The notes: a model not told the origin generated them from the sequence alone. Positions 10,225 to 23,271 are shown, counted from the stretch's first letter. The stretch: DNA of 64,000 bases from Kuschelorhynchus macadamiae (GCA_030620095.1 JAUTXW010002096.1:310001-374000), one strand, 5' to 3'. A program made the numbers and translations.

Positions 10225-10508
10225 TAATAACAAACATAGAAAAAGACTCCAAGTCTCGGCCTCAGTAAATAAGTAAAGTAAGATTTTAGTGTCGATCAAA
10301 TATGTATAAGTAGTTGTTTGTTTTGTTGTACTTTAGTGTGTTTCATTTTATTTGTAAGTTACTGTTTTCGGATTTGTGAATGTGATTATTTACTAAGGTT
10401 CTCTCTATTGTTTGTAGGTCTGATGATGCTCGAAACACGTGTATTGTTAATAACTATAATTTACTGAGACTGAGACTTGAAGTCTTTTTCTATGTTTGTT
10501 GTTAATAT
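10225..10508. repeat. Inverted repeat with about 50-bp arms (10225-10275 and 10458-10508)
   Basis: 'ACAAACATAGAAAAAGACT' in the left arm is mirrored by 'AGTCTTTTTCTATGTTTGT' in the right. The arms continue through 'CAAGTCTC..(C/T)CTCAGTAAAT'. A hammerhead-like motif lies just inside the right arm, which fits a retroelement end pair. Confidence 0.75.
10420..10443 (+). ncRNA. Hammerhead-like remnant with collapsed stem II
   Basis: CTGATGA (10420-10426) and GAAA (10432-10435), the two invariant hammerhead boxes, are present. They are followed by the self-complementary ACACGTGT (10435-10442) and an A that would be the cleavage residue. Only five bases (TGCTC) separate the boxes, so stem II is missing and self-cleavage is unlikely as it stands. 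Confidence 0.4.
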
Positions 10509-10586
10509 AATTTTAATCGTTCTTAATTCTCCTGGTTAGTTTTATCTGGCCTGAGCATAATTGGTAGTTAAAAGGGGGCTTTATAT

Positions 10587-11174
10587 TAGAGATGGGGCAC
10601 TCTTTTTAATGATGCGCTTCACTGACTATGGCTCACTTTACTGAGTCAGCTCACTGAGTCGGCTCAATTGAGCTGCGAAACGAAGGAGCGAAATACACTA
10701 TTAACGTAGTTTGACAAGGCTCCTAACTCATGAATTGACTCCCGGATCACGGTTCTGCCACCCTGGCGGCTCGTAGTTGTAAAGGACAGTGGATGGGATA
10801 TCGGCTAGTACGGCAAAGAATCACCGAGACGAATTGGTCAAGTTTAGTGTTTTAATTTTTAACGTTATGCAGTCTGACTACGCAGAATTTCTGTTGGAGA
10901 TTTATCAAATAAATTAGGCTCTTATTTATTTCGTTTAAGATAGGTATTAAAACTTATAGATATTTGTATAATTAATATTAAAAATGACTTCACGATATTG
11001 CCGAAAAAAAAGTCATCGTATTTTCTTTTCTAAAATATTAGAATAAATAATATTTAAGTTTATTGCATTTTTCAACCGGTCGGTGAGTCTGCGGCTCTTC
11101 ATCGTCGCAAGTCGTCGACTCACTTAACTGAGCTGATTCTTTGAGTCAGCTCACTCCTGAGTTACACATCTCTA
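10587..11174. mobile_element. hAT-type MITE with 8-bp target site duplication
   Basis: The element starts TAGAGATGGGG and ends CACATCTCTA, giving imperfect terminal inverted repeats TAGAGATGxG. It is flanked on both sides by CTTTATAT (10579-10586 and 11175-11182), an exact 8-bp target duplication as expected for hAT transposons. Subterminal regions are rich in GAGTCAGCTCACT-like repeats. No transposase is encoded, so it is non-autonomous. Confidence 0.9.
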
Positions 11175-11182
11175 CTTTATAT

Positions 11183-11935
11183 AACTTAGCAAAAATTAAT
11201 GTAAACATTACTCCTAATGTCTTTCATTTAGATACTGTGTTCTTTAACATGGCGGTTTAGGTGAGTTAAATTTTGGAAATTACTAGAAGTTAAATTTTTG
11301 GTATTTGAATAAGCAGAGTAGTCTGGAGGGATTTTCCTACCATGATGGGACATGGGAATTAGGTGATCCCACCACGGAACCTGGGTTTTGTATTTCCCCC
11401 CAGGGATGCCATGTTTTGACGATGGTCGGTTTAAGTAATCGAAACTTTGGAAATTATTATTTTTTAAATTTGAAAAATTAGAATTTAGGGTTTGTTTTTT
11501 AGAAACGTAATTCGTATTAAACCAGAGCGCTGATATGTGCCGAATAAGAATAGTTGTTGAGTCCTCCCATTATCAAGGTTTTATTTAGGGTATTTTCTTA
11601 TATTATTATTTAATGGCCCTTTTTTACCAAAAATAACCATTATAAATTTGTGAGTTCGACTCGGAGAGAAGAAGAGAGAAAGAGAAAGATAAATTATATA
11701 AGGTAAACAATAAACAAATTTAGGTATAAAAATATTCAATCATAACATTTACGCAATTTTAACAGTTTTAATACTTATGTGCATAATCATCAACCATTTA
11801 ATAATATAAGATTGGAAAACCCAAACAAAAAAATTAGGTATGCAAAATAACCAAATGATTTAAGAGAGCAGAGCAAATAAAAAAAATATTAGAAGAGTTA
11901 ATCAGTTAGTAGGTAGCTAAATCTTTGTTTTTTTT
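11183..11935. other. Non-coding stretch
   Basis: A slightly GC-richer patch at 11330-11420 is present, but I see no gene, RNA or bounded repeat. Confidence 0.4.
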
Positions 11936-12270
11936 AAGCAGCTGATCTTTAATCAGATTAATGAAAGATACTAAATTGCAAAAATGAAGTCCTTTCGGAT
12001 CGTACAAACAATGTAACTCGATTATGTTCGGTGGCTAATATAAATTAGAGTTTAAGCAGCTGATCTTTATCAGTTTGATGCAATTAAATTGCAAGATTGA
12101 ATTCCTTGAATTTGAATTCGGATCGTACAAACAACATTAATGTTTGGTGATTAATATAAATTAGTTTTTAAGCAGCTGATCTTTAATCAATTGTAAAAAA
12201 ATAAAGTCCTTTCGGGTCGTACAAATAATGTAACCCAACTTATGATTCGTTGATAGCTGAACTTATGTAA
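11936..12270 (+). repeat. Three imperfect tandem units of about 117 bp
   Basis: AAGCAGCTGATCTTTA starts units at 11936, 12054 and 12170. Each continues with '...AAGTCCTTTCGG.TCGTACAAA.AA..TAA' variants. The third unit is shortened. Confidence 0.8.
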
Positions 12271-12329
12271 AATTTCTATAATGAAAACATTCCAATTACT
12301 AGATTTTTAAAATTTAAGCCAAAAAAATG

Positions 12330-12851
12330 TTAAGGGGGAACTGCACGCAGTATTTTGGATCATTTGCAAGTCTTCCGCCGCTGCAATATTATGTTAAAAC
12401 TATAAGAGATATGTATTAGCTTCAATGTGATTTCAATAGGGAATCATGTATAGTTGGGCGCTAAATGCGATTTTTTATGAAAAAATCTAATCTAGGATTA
12501 TAAAATAGAAGTAGATTTGTCCATTTTCGACCATTTTTTCACCACTTTTTAACGCAAATATTTTTTTTTCCACAAAATGGCTCTTTACCGCCTTGCATTG
12601 ATCCTTTGTCTAAGTAACTGCAAAATTTGAAATGGTAAATCGTACTCATGTCTTTGTATTACTGCAGCGCGTGAACTCTTTTGAACCCATTTTTAAACGA
12701 AATGTAATTTAAATTGCCTCTACATAACACATTTTTTGAGGCCTGACGTGCAGGGAGTTTTTTCTAATACGTAGGTACCTTTTCATCTTACTTTGAACTT
12801 GACTAGACCTTGACGCTAGTTTTTCACTTTTTGCATGCAGTTCTCCCTTAA
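12330..12851 (+). mobile_element. TTAA-flanked MITE, copy 1
   Basis: Its ends are TTAAGGGGGAACTGCACGCA and TGCATGCAGTTCTCCCTTAA, giving inverted termini of about 20 bp with TTAA at both borders. TTAA duplication is the signature of piggyBac-like (and Kolobok) transposition. The element is 522 bp, encodes nothing, and is nearly identical in layout to 20291-20815. Confidence 0.85.
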
Positions 12852-14770
12852 GAAAATGTTTAATACTAAACCTACCGATTATTATATCCCATTAAAAAGT
12901 TACGTAAGAGAATTTCAATCATAGTAGTCCATATATAATATCAGAGGTAATACAAAAAGCAAAGTAAATCAAAAATTCAATCCCACAATTCCAATAAATA
13001 TTTCATGACAAAATTGAATACAAATTTTGATATTTTTTAATATTTAATTTACTAAAATACCAATGGTTATACTTAACTGGAATTAAGTCAGTCAAATGTA
13101 GAATTTAAATAATTTAGGTAGACAAAACACATTAATATTAAAGGGGAAAATAGACAATCTAATATACAAAATGTTGACAAGTTATTAATAGTGATAAAGT
13201 TATAATTACTATTTCAATGCCAAACAATATATTTCATGTAAATTCAGTACATCTTCTACATGAATTTTAATGTTTAATTAGAAAAATATATTTAAATTTT
13301 GATTTATAAAAATACTAATATATAATAGGTATACAAAAAATAACAATTTACAGAAATTTGGAAATAAGTACCTATTAATTATATGTAGACAGAAGAGATG
13401 TTTTGGTAACTACCTGATTTATTACTCGTTATGGTATGAATTAATGCATGGCCACTACACCAATTCACAAAACAAATCTGGAATTTGTCCTCGCTACGGC
13501 GTCATATCACATCCTGTAGACTACCCAAGCCCAAATCAGGAACTGTAACATCCTGGAACCGGCCACACAGCACTTGTCCAGAAAAAATGACCACACGGTA
13601 CTAAGGCATGGAACTTTCTTACTCCAGGAGTTCGTCACTAAGTAACAGCAAATATTAAATTTTCTTTCGCCCAGAAACCACTTTAGATTTCTTAGTATGA
13701 ATGGATTTATTTAAAAATTTGAAAAGAAGTTTCCATGTTAAATTTTAGGATAAAAAAAAAGGAAGGAAAAAGCCTGAAACAAAATGGCGAATATAAGTCC
13801 ACATTTTTTAACACACAAGAATGGATTTTTTGCAGATATCTAATAAAGAACTTACCAGATGTTATAGCTTATGAAAGCGTTTATCCATCACTGAATAGAG
13901 ATTTTATCAAATAAAATCCAGCATCTAGGCTGACTAAGTTAAAATATTAACTAAAATTCAATAGAGAAATACCTCATGTTACCTTCAACCTTGAAGTTTT
14001 GCAAAAGAGACCTAAAATGGCCGCCCCATTCTGTTTTATTCACTCGGATTAAGCAAAAAACGGACCAAACATGGCGCCAATACAAAATTATTTCTTAGCA
14101 GTGAAGATTTTTATTGACAACAAAACCAATAAATGGATAGGATTTAACTTGAACACTATGAATTGTTCCCAATAATAAAAATCCATGTAATATGCCTCAA
14201 AAGAAATCAATTAGAAACCATATCATAGTATATTACTCAAATTATAAAGATTATGTATGAAATAATTTTCAAATGTACGGGAACGAAAAAGTTTGTTACT
14301 CTGATTCACCTATGAACTCGCAGAAAGAAGTGTTAATATTTTTGTTTAAAATATTAGAGGGGTTAGTTTTTCTTATAGGTACGTTATCATGCAATTGTAC
14401 CTGATGATAGTGAGAAAGCCCAACTCAAACGGCGGGACAGAAGGTCGTTAAATTTGATAAATCTTGTACCTTTAGGGTATCACTATCAACATTGGTGCTT
14501 TTATTAAAAATATTATATTCGGTACTATAGTCAGTAGACAATAGAATATTGGCTAAATGATTTATAACTATAGTTTTCTCTTATGTTTTGATTGAATTCT
14601 AAAGAACTGTCAATAAAAATTTGATGCCGAGGACAGCGACACCGGCTGATCAGCACGTCAGGCAATACAAAAGGGTCATTTTTATCATATAAAGCCCCCA
14701 AATCGGCCCTACATGAAATATTACATTTTTTCTGAATAATGGAATTCGTATAGCACCCTTTAAATCGTTC
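12852..14770. other. Non-coding stretch
   Basis: AT-rich throughout, apart from a less AT-rich patch at about 13440-13640. I see no supported gene or bounded element. Confidence 0.4.
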
Positions 14771-14828
14771 AATGTAGAGGATTATAGTGGGAAGAGGGCA
14801 GGCAAATAAAACCACTATAGTAATTTAT

Positions 14829-14868
14829 ATCCCAACGTTTTGTGGTCAATCACCACTTTCTCAAGGGC
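14829..14868 (-). ncRNA. Degenerate hammerhead-like module (minus strand)
   Basis: It mirrors the motif at 16736-16772: stem GTGGT/ACCAC and the palindrome ACGT, but the conserved GAAA has become AAAA. It is therefore probably inactive. Confidence 0.3.
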
Positions 14869-15429
14869 CTATAATAAAGAACAAGAAGAAGACATTACAT
14901 TTGGTCATACTATGATAAATCTATCTAATTTGAAATGTCAGAAATTGTACTTAACCCTATTTAAAAAAATGACGAGCAACAATAAATTGAACACATTAAA
15001 ACAAGAATAAATAACATTATTTAACTTACCAATACCTCACGCGGTCTGGATGCCTTTATAAATCATTTTAGTGTATGCAAATTTACAAAGCTTCATGAGA
15101 TAACTGCAAAATCTTAGCAAATACACCCTTTTTACGTTTTAAGTTATTCTTATAAACAATGTTTTATTTCCCACTGATATAGGAAACGATATGAAGTTAG
15201 ATATTAAAAGATTAGGGGTTTATCGCAAATAGTAGAACTACATCAAGACCGCGCAGTATGGCGTATACAAAGTCAACTAATACATAAATCAAACTTAAAA
15301 AAACATTACGAAACATCTAACCTAGTAGGTCACAAATTTAAAATATAACAAAAACCCAGAAAAATAGTGAAAAAATAGGACAGACGAGGGTAATATTTTT
15401 TATATTATTGGTTTAAACCACTCTGGAAA

Positions 15430-16260
15430 TGATCTTTATATTTATTTAGTATTGATGAGTAACAGCAACTTAAATTGTTTGTATCTGTTCTAAAATTAAC
15501 CGAATTATTCAGGTTAATTATTGTGTTTGAAAAATCATGGAATTCCATAAATTACGTTTGACTCATATTCAGCACGCAGTCTATCTTTCAATCTTGTAAA
15601 CAAATTGTTAACAGTTTTAACATTGTAAAAAGCAAAATTATATTGATTGTTGGTATCCTTAAAACATTTCTGAATCTTAGTGGACAATCCAGGTATAAAA
15701 GGAAACTTCTAATACAGTTTATTACTGTCCTCATTTTCCTTCAAACTCGTATTACCTTTGTATCTAGTAATTATTTCATTTATGAAATTAAGAAGATAAT
15801 TATTATTTAGAAGAATATTTTTAATTTTAATTAAATTGTCATTGTAAAACGATTCATGCGACAGGTTGCTTGACCTATATAATAAATTTTTGACTGTCAT
15901 TATTTTTTGCGAAATTGGGTGGTTAGAATTGAAATTTAATAGTCTACCAGAACTATAGTAGTTGTAGTTGGTTTCATGTACCAATTTGTCAAAATCTGTC
16001 CATTCGGTTGTCTGGAGACTACCGTATCCAGAAACTCAATCTTACCATCAGATTCAGTCTCCATGGTAAACTGAAGTCTCTTATGATAACTGTTGAAAAA
16101 GTACAAAATATCATGCAACCTGTCACGTGGTACTGAGGCCAAAGTGTCCACATATAGCCTTATGAAACGCAGACTAAAAGGCAGACTGTCAGAAACTGTC
16201 TCAATCAAGTCATTACCATATACCAAGGGTCTTTGTTTTTGAGAATGTTGACTTTCTGTT
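15430..16260 (-). pseudogene. Penelope-like element RT remnant (minus strand)
   Basis: Minus-strand frames, in order, give NDLIETVSDSLPFSLRFIRL, YVDTLASVPRDRL, then HKRLQFTMETESDGKIEFLD and NGQILTNWYMKPT. Further down come RLLNFNSNHPISQKIMTVKN and FPFIPGLSTKIQKCF, then NLFTRLKDRLRAEYESNVIY. The C-terminal end NLNNSVNFRTDTNN is also present. These are PLE RT motif C onward, the connector, the start of GIY-YIG (VIYGIP) and the polyprotein end. The catalytic YVDD is reduced to YVDT, most of the endonuclease is deleted (near 15535) and several frameshifts occur. It faces a second copy at 16278. Confidence 0.85.
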
Positions 16261-16277
16261 TTCAGTAAAGTTATTTT

Positions 16278-16658
16278 TTGTTCGATGGTAAATTTTATTC
16301 CCAAATTGAGGGAAGTGCCATGGGCAATCCATCAAGCCCGGTCATGGCAAACATTATAATGAATGACTTGATTGAGACAATTTCTGACAGTCTGCCTTTT
16401 AGTCTGGGTTTCATAAGGCTATATGTGTATGACACTTTAGCCTCAGTACCACGTGACCGGCTGCATCATATTTTGTACTTTTTCAACATTATCATAAGAG
16501 ACTTCAGTTTACCATGGAGACTGAATCTGATGGTAAGATTGAGTTTCTGGATACGGTGGTCTACAGACAACCGAATGGACAGATTTTGACTAATTGGTAC
16601 ATGAAACCAACTAGTTCTGGTAGACTATTAAATTTCAATTCTAACCACCCAATTTCGC
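16278..16658 (+). pseudogene. Penelope-like element RT remnant (plus strand)
   Basis: The frame starts MFDGKFYSQIEGSAMGNPSS and PVMANIIM, which is RT motif B of PLEs. It continues NDLIETISDSLPFSLGFIRL and YVYDTLASVPRDRL, where the YVDD catalytic motif has become YVYD. A frameshift follows near 16490, after which the shared sequence runs on (IEFLD...PNGQ) to about 16658. Positions 16362-16658 mirror 15908-16214. Compared with the minus copy, about 1 kb between the RT and the terminal repeat is missing. Both copies are inactive. Confidence 0.85.
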
Positions 16659-16735
16659 AAATTATTTTTTTGCCATTGTCATTTTTTAAATAGTGCGATC
16701 AAATGTAATGTCTTCTTCTTGTTCTTTATTATAGG

Positions 16736-16772
16736 CCCTTGAGAAAGTGGTGATTGACCACGAAACGTTGGG
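16736..16772 (+). ncRNA. Hammerhead-like module in PLE end
   Basis: CCC (16736-16738) and GGG (16770-16772) could form stem I. Stem II is GTGGT (16747-16751) with ACCAC (16757-16761). GAAA is at 16762-16765, the palindromic ACGT at 16765-16768 and T at 16769. The 5' box reads TTGAGAA instead of CTGANGA (two core changes), so this is a hammerhead-like relic or variant, not a confident ribozyme. Confidence 0.4.
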
Positions 16773-16832
16773 ATATAAATTACCGTAGTGGTTTTATTTG
16801 CCTGCCCTCTTCCCACTATAATCCTCTACATT

Positions 16833-19800
16833 TTTTCTGAATATTCTCTTTGCCGGAGTAGCTATTTGCTATAAGACTATTATGTTCTTTCTTTGGTTTA
16901 TCACTCTCATTTGGTTGGTTAGTAGGTTAGTATTAGCCCGCTGGAATATGGGCACCCGCCTCAAAAAAGATTGAACTCTAAAGGGGAAGAAAAGTAGCTG
17001 GGCGTGAATTTAGATATATTCAATGGAAAACAGAGCCTGAAGGTAGTCTCTGCCCAAATATGTTCTTTACTAATTTTTTAACCAAATTCCACAACTGTGA
17101 AACAAGTTCTGAGAGAAGCGACGGAAAAGTATTTTGGGGAAAGTAAGTCAGTTTGTTTAAATAAACATCACTAATAGTTAACGTGGACGCCGGGTGGATA
17201 TTATACAACTAGTTTACAAATGATTTTCTGTATCAATTTTTTACACTAACAAAAGTGGCTTACTTTCTGAAAGTCTTTCAAGGGACCTGTAGTTTAGTTT
17301 ATGTTAAACATTTTTGAAAGTGTATTTGCACTTCACTGACTTTTATTTAAGTCGATTTTTTTCACTTCATAGTTTAAGTCCAAAAAGTTTATTCAACTGG
17401 TCAAGAGTTTATAACCGGTAAAGCTCAAAACCTATTACAATCGCTTTGCGCTTAGATTAAAATTTTTTACAAAAATGTCCTGAAGACAAGGCCATAACTG
17501 ACGATTAAAAGTTTTACAAAAATTGTTAATTTTAAAATGTTTAAAAATTTCCAGTGTCCAGATGGATCTTTTGGGTTTTTTTTGTTGTTGTTTTTGGTGG
17601 GAACTATTTCCTCTTTTCATCAAACGTTATAAAAAAGATAAAACGTTATAAATAAAGTAATTCTTTTGATTTATGAAAGGACAACGTATAGACTAATCCC
17701 TACGTCTGGTATATCTCTATTTATATATATTGGTGCAATACCTTCGATACAAGTGCTATTCGATTAGGTTTTCTGGATGAGTTGGACCAGCAAATTGCTT
17801 GCCTGTAATTGGGTTCAGGATAGATGAATTCTTCACTATAATATCGGCCGAGATATTTTGACACTTTTGCTGGTTTTCAGCATACGAGATCAAATTTTCT
17901 AAATTTGGCGTTCTTTTAGGATAGTGTATGTTTAAGAGTGCAAATCCACGCTATACAATTTCTCGTGTTCATTTTTCGAACTCAAACCTCAAGCGCCACT
18001 CTGTAGATGACGCATCAATGTCGGAATCCGATTATTTTTTATTTTTTTCCAAAATAGACCATATAAATAAACTAACACGTTCAATATTTAATGTTATAAC
18101 ATATTTATGAACAAATATTACATAATATCTATCGAATTCTATGCAAATAAGTAGTTTCACTTTTAACGGAAAAATTCAAATATTTCAGAAACCGCTTAAC
18201 AGTGACGCAAGATTGTGGTATCCTCTCCATCTCAAGCAAATAGCTTTATGAGTTTTACATTCCTTTGATAGAAAATTCACAATACTGCACATGGCATGTG
18301 TTTCTTGCCTCGTTGATATATCTATCTTTGTTGCGAAATGAAACAAAACGAGAGAGTACTGTTAAAGAATACCTCTTTTACAGACTATAATATTTATGAT
18401 CTTCCCTATTGACTGTTTTTTCTATCAGCTAGCCGAAGTAATAATTACAGGGCCTTTCGACTTTCGGCACCTTTCGGTGTTTGTCCATAAAAAAAAGTTT
18501 ATTAATATCTAAATACCCGGAATATTGATTTCCTTATATTTTTATGAACATGATTTTATGATAGCTTGAGTCTTAGGTTGAGAATTTCCTATTTGTTTAT
18601 TATAGGTGTATTTTAAAATGACTAGTACTTGTGTTTTTAAAATGTCGCCGTTTAGTTTAGAACTTCTCACTCTTGCGACTGTGTCTCAGCTTTCTAGATA
18701 TTTGTTTATAAATTCCTATGTTACCTGTGTAATTAGGATATGTGTAATGAGTGCTAAAGGGCGTAAAAATACGAGAGCAGCAAGACCTCGACGCCGAACT
18801 GCAAAAAATTTTGCAATGAGAATCCTGGGAAAATGCAGAATAAGTTAAGTTCAAATAATATAACTACAGATGCTCGATTTTGAGACCCTTCATGAATTCG
18901 AAGAATTAGAAATGGACAGTTGTAAAATATTGATCACTTTAATTTTCAAAGAAATTACCTACGCTACCTACACCATACATATTACTGATTACAGTACATA
19001 CATATTAAAAATATCAACATATTTTTTACGTTTGGGCATACTTATATAAACTTTTACCTGTATGGCCATGCTATTGTAATTTTTTAGAAGGTACATGGTG
19101 GATATTTTTCTGAAGTACACATTTTTTGTTGGAAAGTTAAAATAGCCCAACTTTGAAGGAGGAAGACAATTTTTTTTTTCAAACAATGATGAAAATAAAT
19201 AAAACAAATAAATGTTTTTTTTTATAGGTACCTAGGCAACACGATTCTTTTAGAATTTTCTGGTTAATTTTTATATCATATTAATATTTTTATACATGAG
19301 TTGAATTCTCTCTGAAATTCACATAAATACCTATGGTTTTTATATTTGTAAAATTTAAATATGTCTTTTAGGATTAATTTTTAAATTTTAACTTTTAACA
19401 AAGATAGTATACCTTCAGGGGTATAGTAATTCGGTAGGTATAAAAACTTCTTTCCTGTTGGTCATATTACAGTGGTAGAAATTAAAAAAAAGCTCATAAA
19501 ATTAGACACTTTTTATGCAACACTAATACTTTCATAGTGGTAGTCTCATAATGCTGGCTGATGCAATTTAACTCACCGGATCCATGACAATCTGTGCAAG
19601 AATAAAGCTTTTAGTTATCAGTATTGTATTGATCCTTTTTATGTGACTTCCACTTAGAAAGTTTTGCTGTTGCAGACAGTAGCAGGCTTTGACAGCGTAT
19701 ATCCCCACAGTTACCATATCACAAAGAAGAAATTATTGGGAAGCAACTGTTTATCGGTACCTAATTTACTAAGGCATTGCTTTCTAGTGAGAAAATAATT

Positions 19801-20290
19801 CTTGTGCATGGCTATACATATGTAACATATTATTTTAGTCTTGTATCTACAAACAAATAAAAATTGACCTTTTAGATATTCTCAATCTTGACCAAAAATG
19901 TACAGGTTCTTGAATCACTGGAAAAGTAAGCATAAATTGGGGATATTAGTTTTCAGTTCTCAAGTAATTTAGTGTACTAATGTAGGTTGCTGTATTTATT
20001 ATGTACAGTGGGATCAGTGTATCTTGATAGTATTTTAAATGTTAATAACTTTGTTACTTTTTAACTTATCGGAGTGAACAAAAAACCAATTGTAGGGTTA
20101 CTTAAAACTTTTTTTCTGGTTAAACAAAAGGCTATTAATTTTACAAGATATCACCATAAGTTGTATTTTTTAAATCGGAGACACCTCGGCACACACTCTA
20201 TCCTATATTTCCCTCAAATGGGACCCTTTTTGCAGATTAAAAATATAATATCTGGTTTGATAACTTTATCTTCAAAGATACCCGATCGAT
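16833..20290. other. Non-coding stretch
   Basis: Open frames at 17020-17208 (minus), 17928-18110 (plus) and 18606-18848 (plus, with a basic C-terminus) have no recognisable domain or splice context. I see no bounded element. Confidence 0.4.
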
Positions 20291-20815
20291 TTAAGGGGGA
20301 ACTGCATGCAGTATTATGGATCATTTGCAAGCCTTCCGCCGCTGCAATATTATGTTAAAACTATAAGAGATATGTATTAGCTTCAATGTGATTTTAATAG
20401 GGAAATATATATAGTTGGGCGCTAAAGGCGAATTTTTATGAGAAAAATCAAATCTAGAATTATAAAATAGAAGTAGATTTGTCCATTTTCGACCATTTTT
20501 TGACGCAAATGCCGTCGCATATAATTTTTTTTCCACAAAATGGCTCTTTACCGCCTTGCATTGATCCCTTGTTTACGTAACTGCAAAATTTGAAATGGTA
20601 AATCGTACTCATGTCTTTGTATTTTTGCAGCGCGTGATCCCTTTTGAATCCATTTTTAAACGAAATGTAATTTAAATTGCCTATACATAACACATTTTTT
20701 TGAGGTCGGACGTGCAGGAGCTTTTCTCTAATAAGTAGGTACCTTTTCATCTTACTTTGAACTTAACTAGACCTTATCGCTGGCTTTTCACCTTTTGCGT
20801 GCAGTTCTCCCTTAA
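20291..20815 (+). mobile_element. TTAA-flanked MITE, copy 2
   Basis: It starts TTAAGGGGGAACTGCATGCA and ends TGCAGTTCTCCCTTAA, 525 bp long, with the same interior as 12330-12851. TTAA is at both borders. It encodes no protein. Confidence 0.85.
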
Positions 20816-22490
20816 GAAAAACCATATGAGGCAGTGTGTTAGAGAGAGACGGAAAACACTATTACATAGAGGAGTGGATGAAGAAAAAGGTATCAGACTA
20901 GATATAATTATAATCTGCAAGAAGAGACCCATTTGAGGGACATATAATAGTCAGGATGTCCCATTTGAAAAATATAATCTATAGTAATATCTTGTAAAAT
21001 TGACAGTCTTCTAACATAGAACGGAAGCTTTCACGGCTTTGGTCGTCGGATAGTAATGCCAATTTGACACGGTCTAATCCCAAGAACCATGATTTCTTAA
21101 TTGACAGTCTTTTTTTTTTAATTTTTTACAAGCTTGTTAATTTATGTAATTTTTTTTAACAAGCATTTGACCTCCTAAACTAATAATATAACAGACTTAA
21201 TATTTCAACAGCACATATTTAAGATTTTTCCATAAGAGACAATGTTTTAGAGAGAGAGGGATAACCTTGATTTCCTCAAATTTTAAATACTTTTAATATA
21301 TGAGTGCATTACATCATTGGATTTTGGAATGCAAAGGTTTGTTACAAAACCAATTAAAAAATCCAGGTGTGTAGTTAAAAGTTGATGCTGGCCCCTCGTT
21401 TACGAAACATCAGATTCAAAATATGACAGTACCATAAAATGTTAGACAAAAAAATGCTTTGGCAATATGTTTACAACTTTAAAAAAATTTTAGGATTAAA
21501 AAAGTGACTGCATAATTTTAAAAATGCAATATTTTATTCGTTTCTAAATTTCTCGAGAACTTAATGGCTAGAATCCGCCTGCAAGTGCTATTAGGCTTGT
21601 AACGAAATTGTCTAAAACTTTCCATTTTTAACCATTTTTCTATCAATTGCAATAAGCGAGATCTGTTTTGTGATGTTACATCCTCTCCAAATATGAAAAT
21701 ACAAATTTTCAGAAATCAAAATTTAAAAAACAAGTAAAGATACTGCATACAAATAGCTAGAATCTGGGACAAAATTCAAAACCCAAAAGGAATGGGTGTT
21801 TTATTTAAAAAATAAAAGTTGATGCCATCACTACGTTTTATACCAATATGTATATTTAAAAATATTTCTAAAATGTAACAAAAATAAGTAAAGTAAATAA
21901 GCATCCAAATGTGTATTCCTCGTTTTTTTTAACTGGCATGTTTTTTAATACAGAATTGTTTCTAGTTCAAAAGTCCAGGTATTACTAAGATTACTGTGTA
22001 TTGTCATATTCTTTATCAACTTGAACGAAATTGTGCCATCCATAACTGGTATTTTGTATATTTGTTAAGGCAGTGTGAGTCAACAAATATCACAGGAATA
22101 AATACATGTTTATTATTAAATCCATTTTTCGAAAAAAAAAGTATACATGGTAAAAAATCTGACCTACAACACAACTGCCTAAAAAATATATGGAATAAGT
22201 TTTACACAAATTCAATGAAAATTGAACAATCATTTTAGACAGAAATACGACCAGAAATATTAAAATATGTAATATTATTTATTGCTTCTTTTTAACACTA
22301 TTACTATACAAGGTTCAGATGCTGACATCGATGGTAATTTTTTTTAAATATAATACCATTTTGTATTACATGCTTAGTTTTTTAAGGTCTTTCCGAGGGT
22401 CTTTCTTATAGCATCAGCTTTTAGTCTAAATAGAAGAAAGAGTTTTTCTGATAAAAAAAATCGATAAATTCACCTTTACCAACAAGTTTC
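20816..22490. other. Non-coding, with a PLE terminus at 21035-21105
   Basis: The segment at 21035-21105 is the reverse complement of the PLE end at 3955-4020. Phrases at 20915-20980 resemble 43425-43470, so dispersed repeats are present. The open frame at 21996-22238 has no recognisable domain. Confidence 0.45.
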
Positions 22491-22810
22491 TTCGTACAGA
22501 ATTCTCTTACGAGACCACACGGACGACCATACAAAACTGAGGTAGGAGTGCACAATTTCTGCTCTAAGTAGAATTATTTAGATTTTACAGCCTTTCTAAA
22601 TCTCAATAGAAGTGGGAAAACATGTTTTTTTTTTTGGGATCCCGGACGATAAAATGCAAAGATCTGTAAAAATCTTTTAGGGTGATTTTTTCTCGATTAC
22701 AATACTTCCCTTTTACGGGACCATAAGAAAGATTATACAAAACTGAGGTAGTACACAATTTCTGCTCTAAGTAGAATTATTTAGATTTTACAGCCTTTCT
22801 AAATATCAAA
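22491..22810 (+). repeat. Direct repeat, units at about 22491-22605 and 22712-22810
   Basis: Both units share 'ACAAAACTGAGGTAG' and the long block 'CACAATTTCTGCTCTAAGTA' through 'TTTACAGCCTTTCTAAAT'. Confidence 0.8.
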
Positions 22811-23270
22811 TTGTCATTGTTCAAATGTCAGTATCTCAAAAACAATTGAACTTAGGATTTTAAATATCTAGAGTTAAAAAGCGCAATGTAATAAAACAAC
22901 TTAACATGTTTTAATATTTTTTCAGACATAATAACCTGAATTATTCAAATTTGTGAAAGGCTTTAAAGACGCATGATTTAAGTAAGCGCTTGAAACATTT
23001 TTTGGAATCTTAGTCTTATTATTTCGATTTTTTCACTTCAAATTTATGTCTTAAAATCTACCTGATATTTTTTTTGTTTCACCGCCCTCTCTATTTTTGG
23101 AGCCTCACTTGGTTCCCTCGAAAACAAAAGTTTATTCCCCTGGGCACTACCATATAAGTGCCATAGGTATACAAGTTAGTTTACCATGTTGTTAAGATAT
23201 AATAGCACGTTGGACATGCCAAAGATATTTATAAAGAAAAAAATATTAATATAGTTCCCTAATATTTAAG

Positions 23271-23271
<1 letters not shown>

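Larger units (their letters stand above)
14771..16832. repeat. Inverted PLE ends (14771-14903 and 16700-16832)
   Basis: The 133-bp arms are close reverse complements; matched positions sum to 31603 throughout. Each contains the 'AAGTGGTGATTGACCAC' stem. They are the non-coding ends of the two opposed PLE copies between them. Confidence 0.9.

Noticed and set aside
10036..10299. Minus-strand 87-residue open frame
   Set aside because: Overlaps the inverted repeat arm, and no family or splice signals were seen.
17020..17208. Minus-strand frame with protein-like composition (LLSELVSQLWNLVKKLVKN)
   Set aside because: An acceptor-like AG precedes it, but no donor, neighbour exon or family was recognised.
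18606..18848. Plus-strand frame with a basic C-terminus
   Set aside because: Arg/Lys-rich tail only, with no domain and no supporting exon structure.
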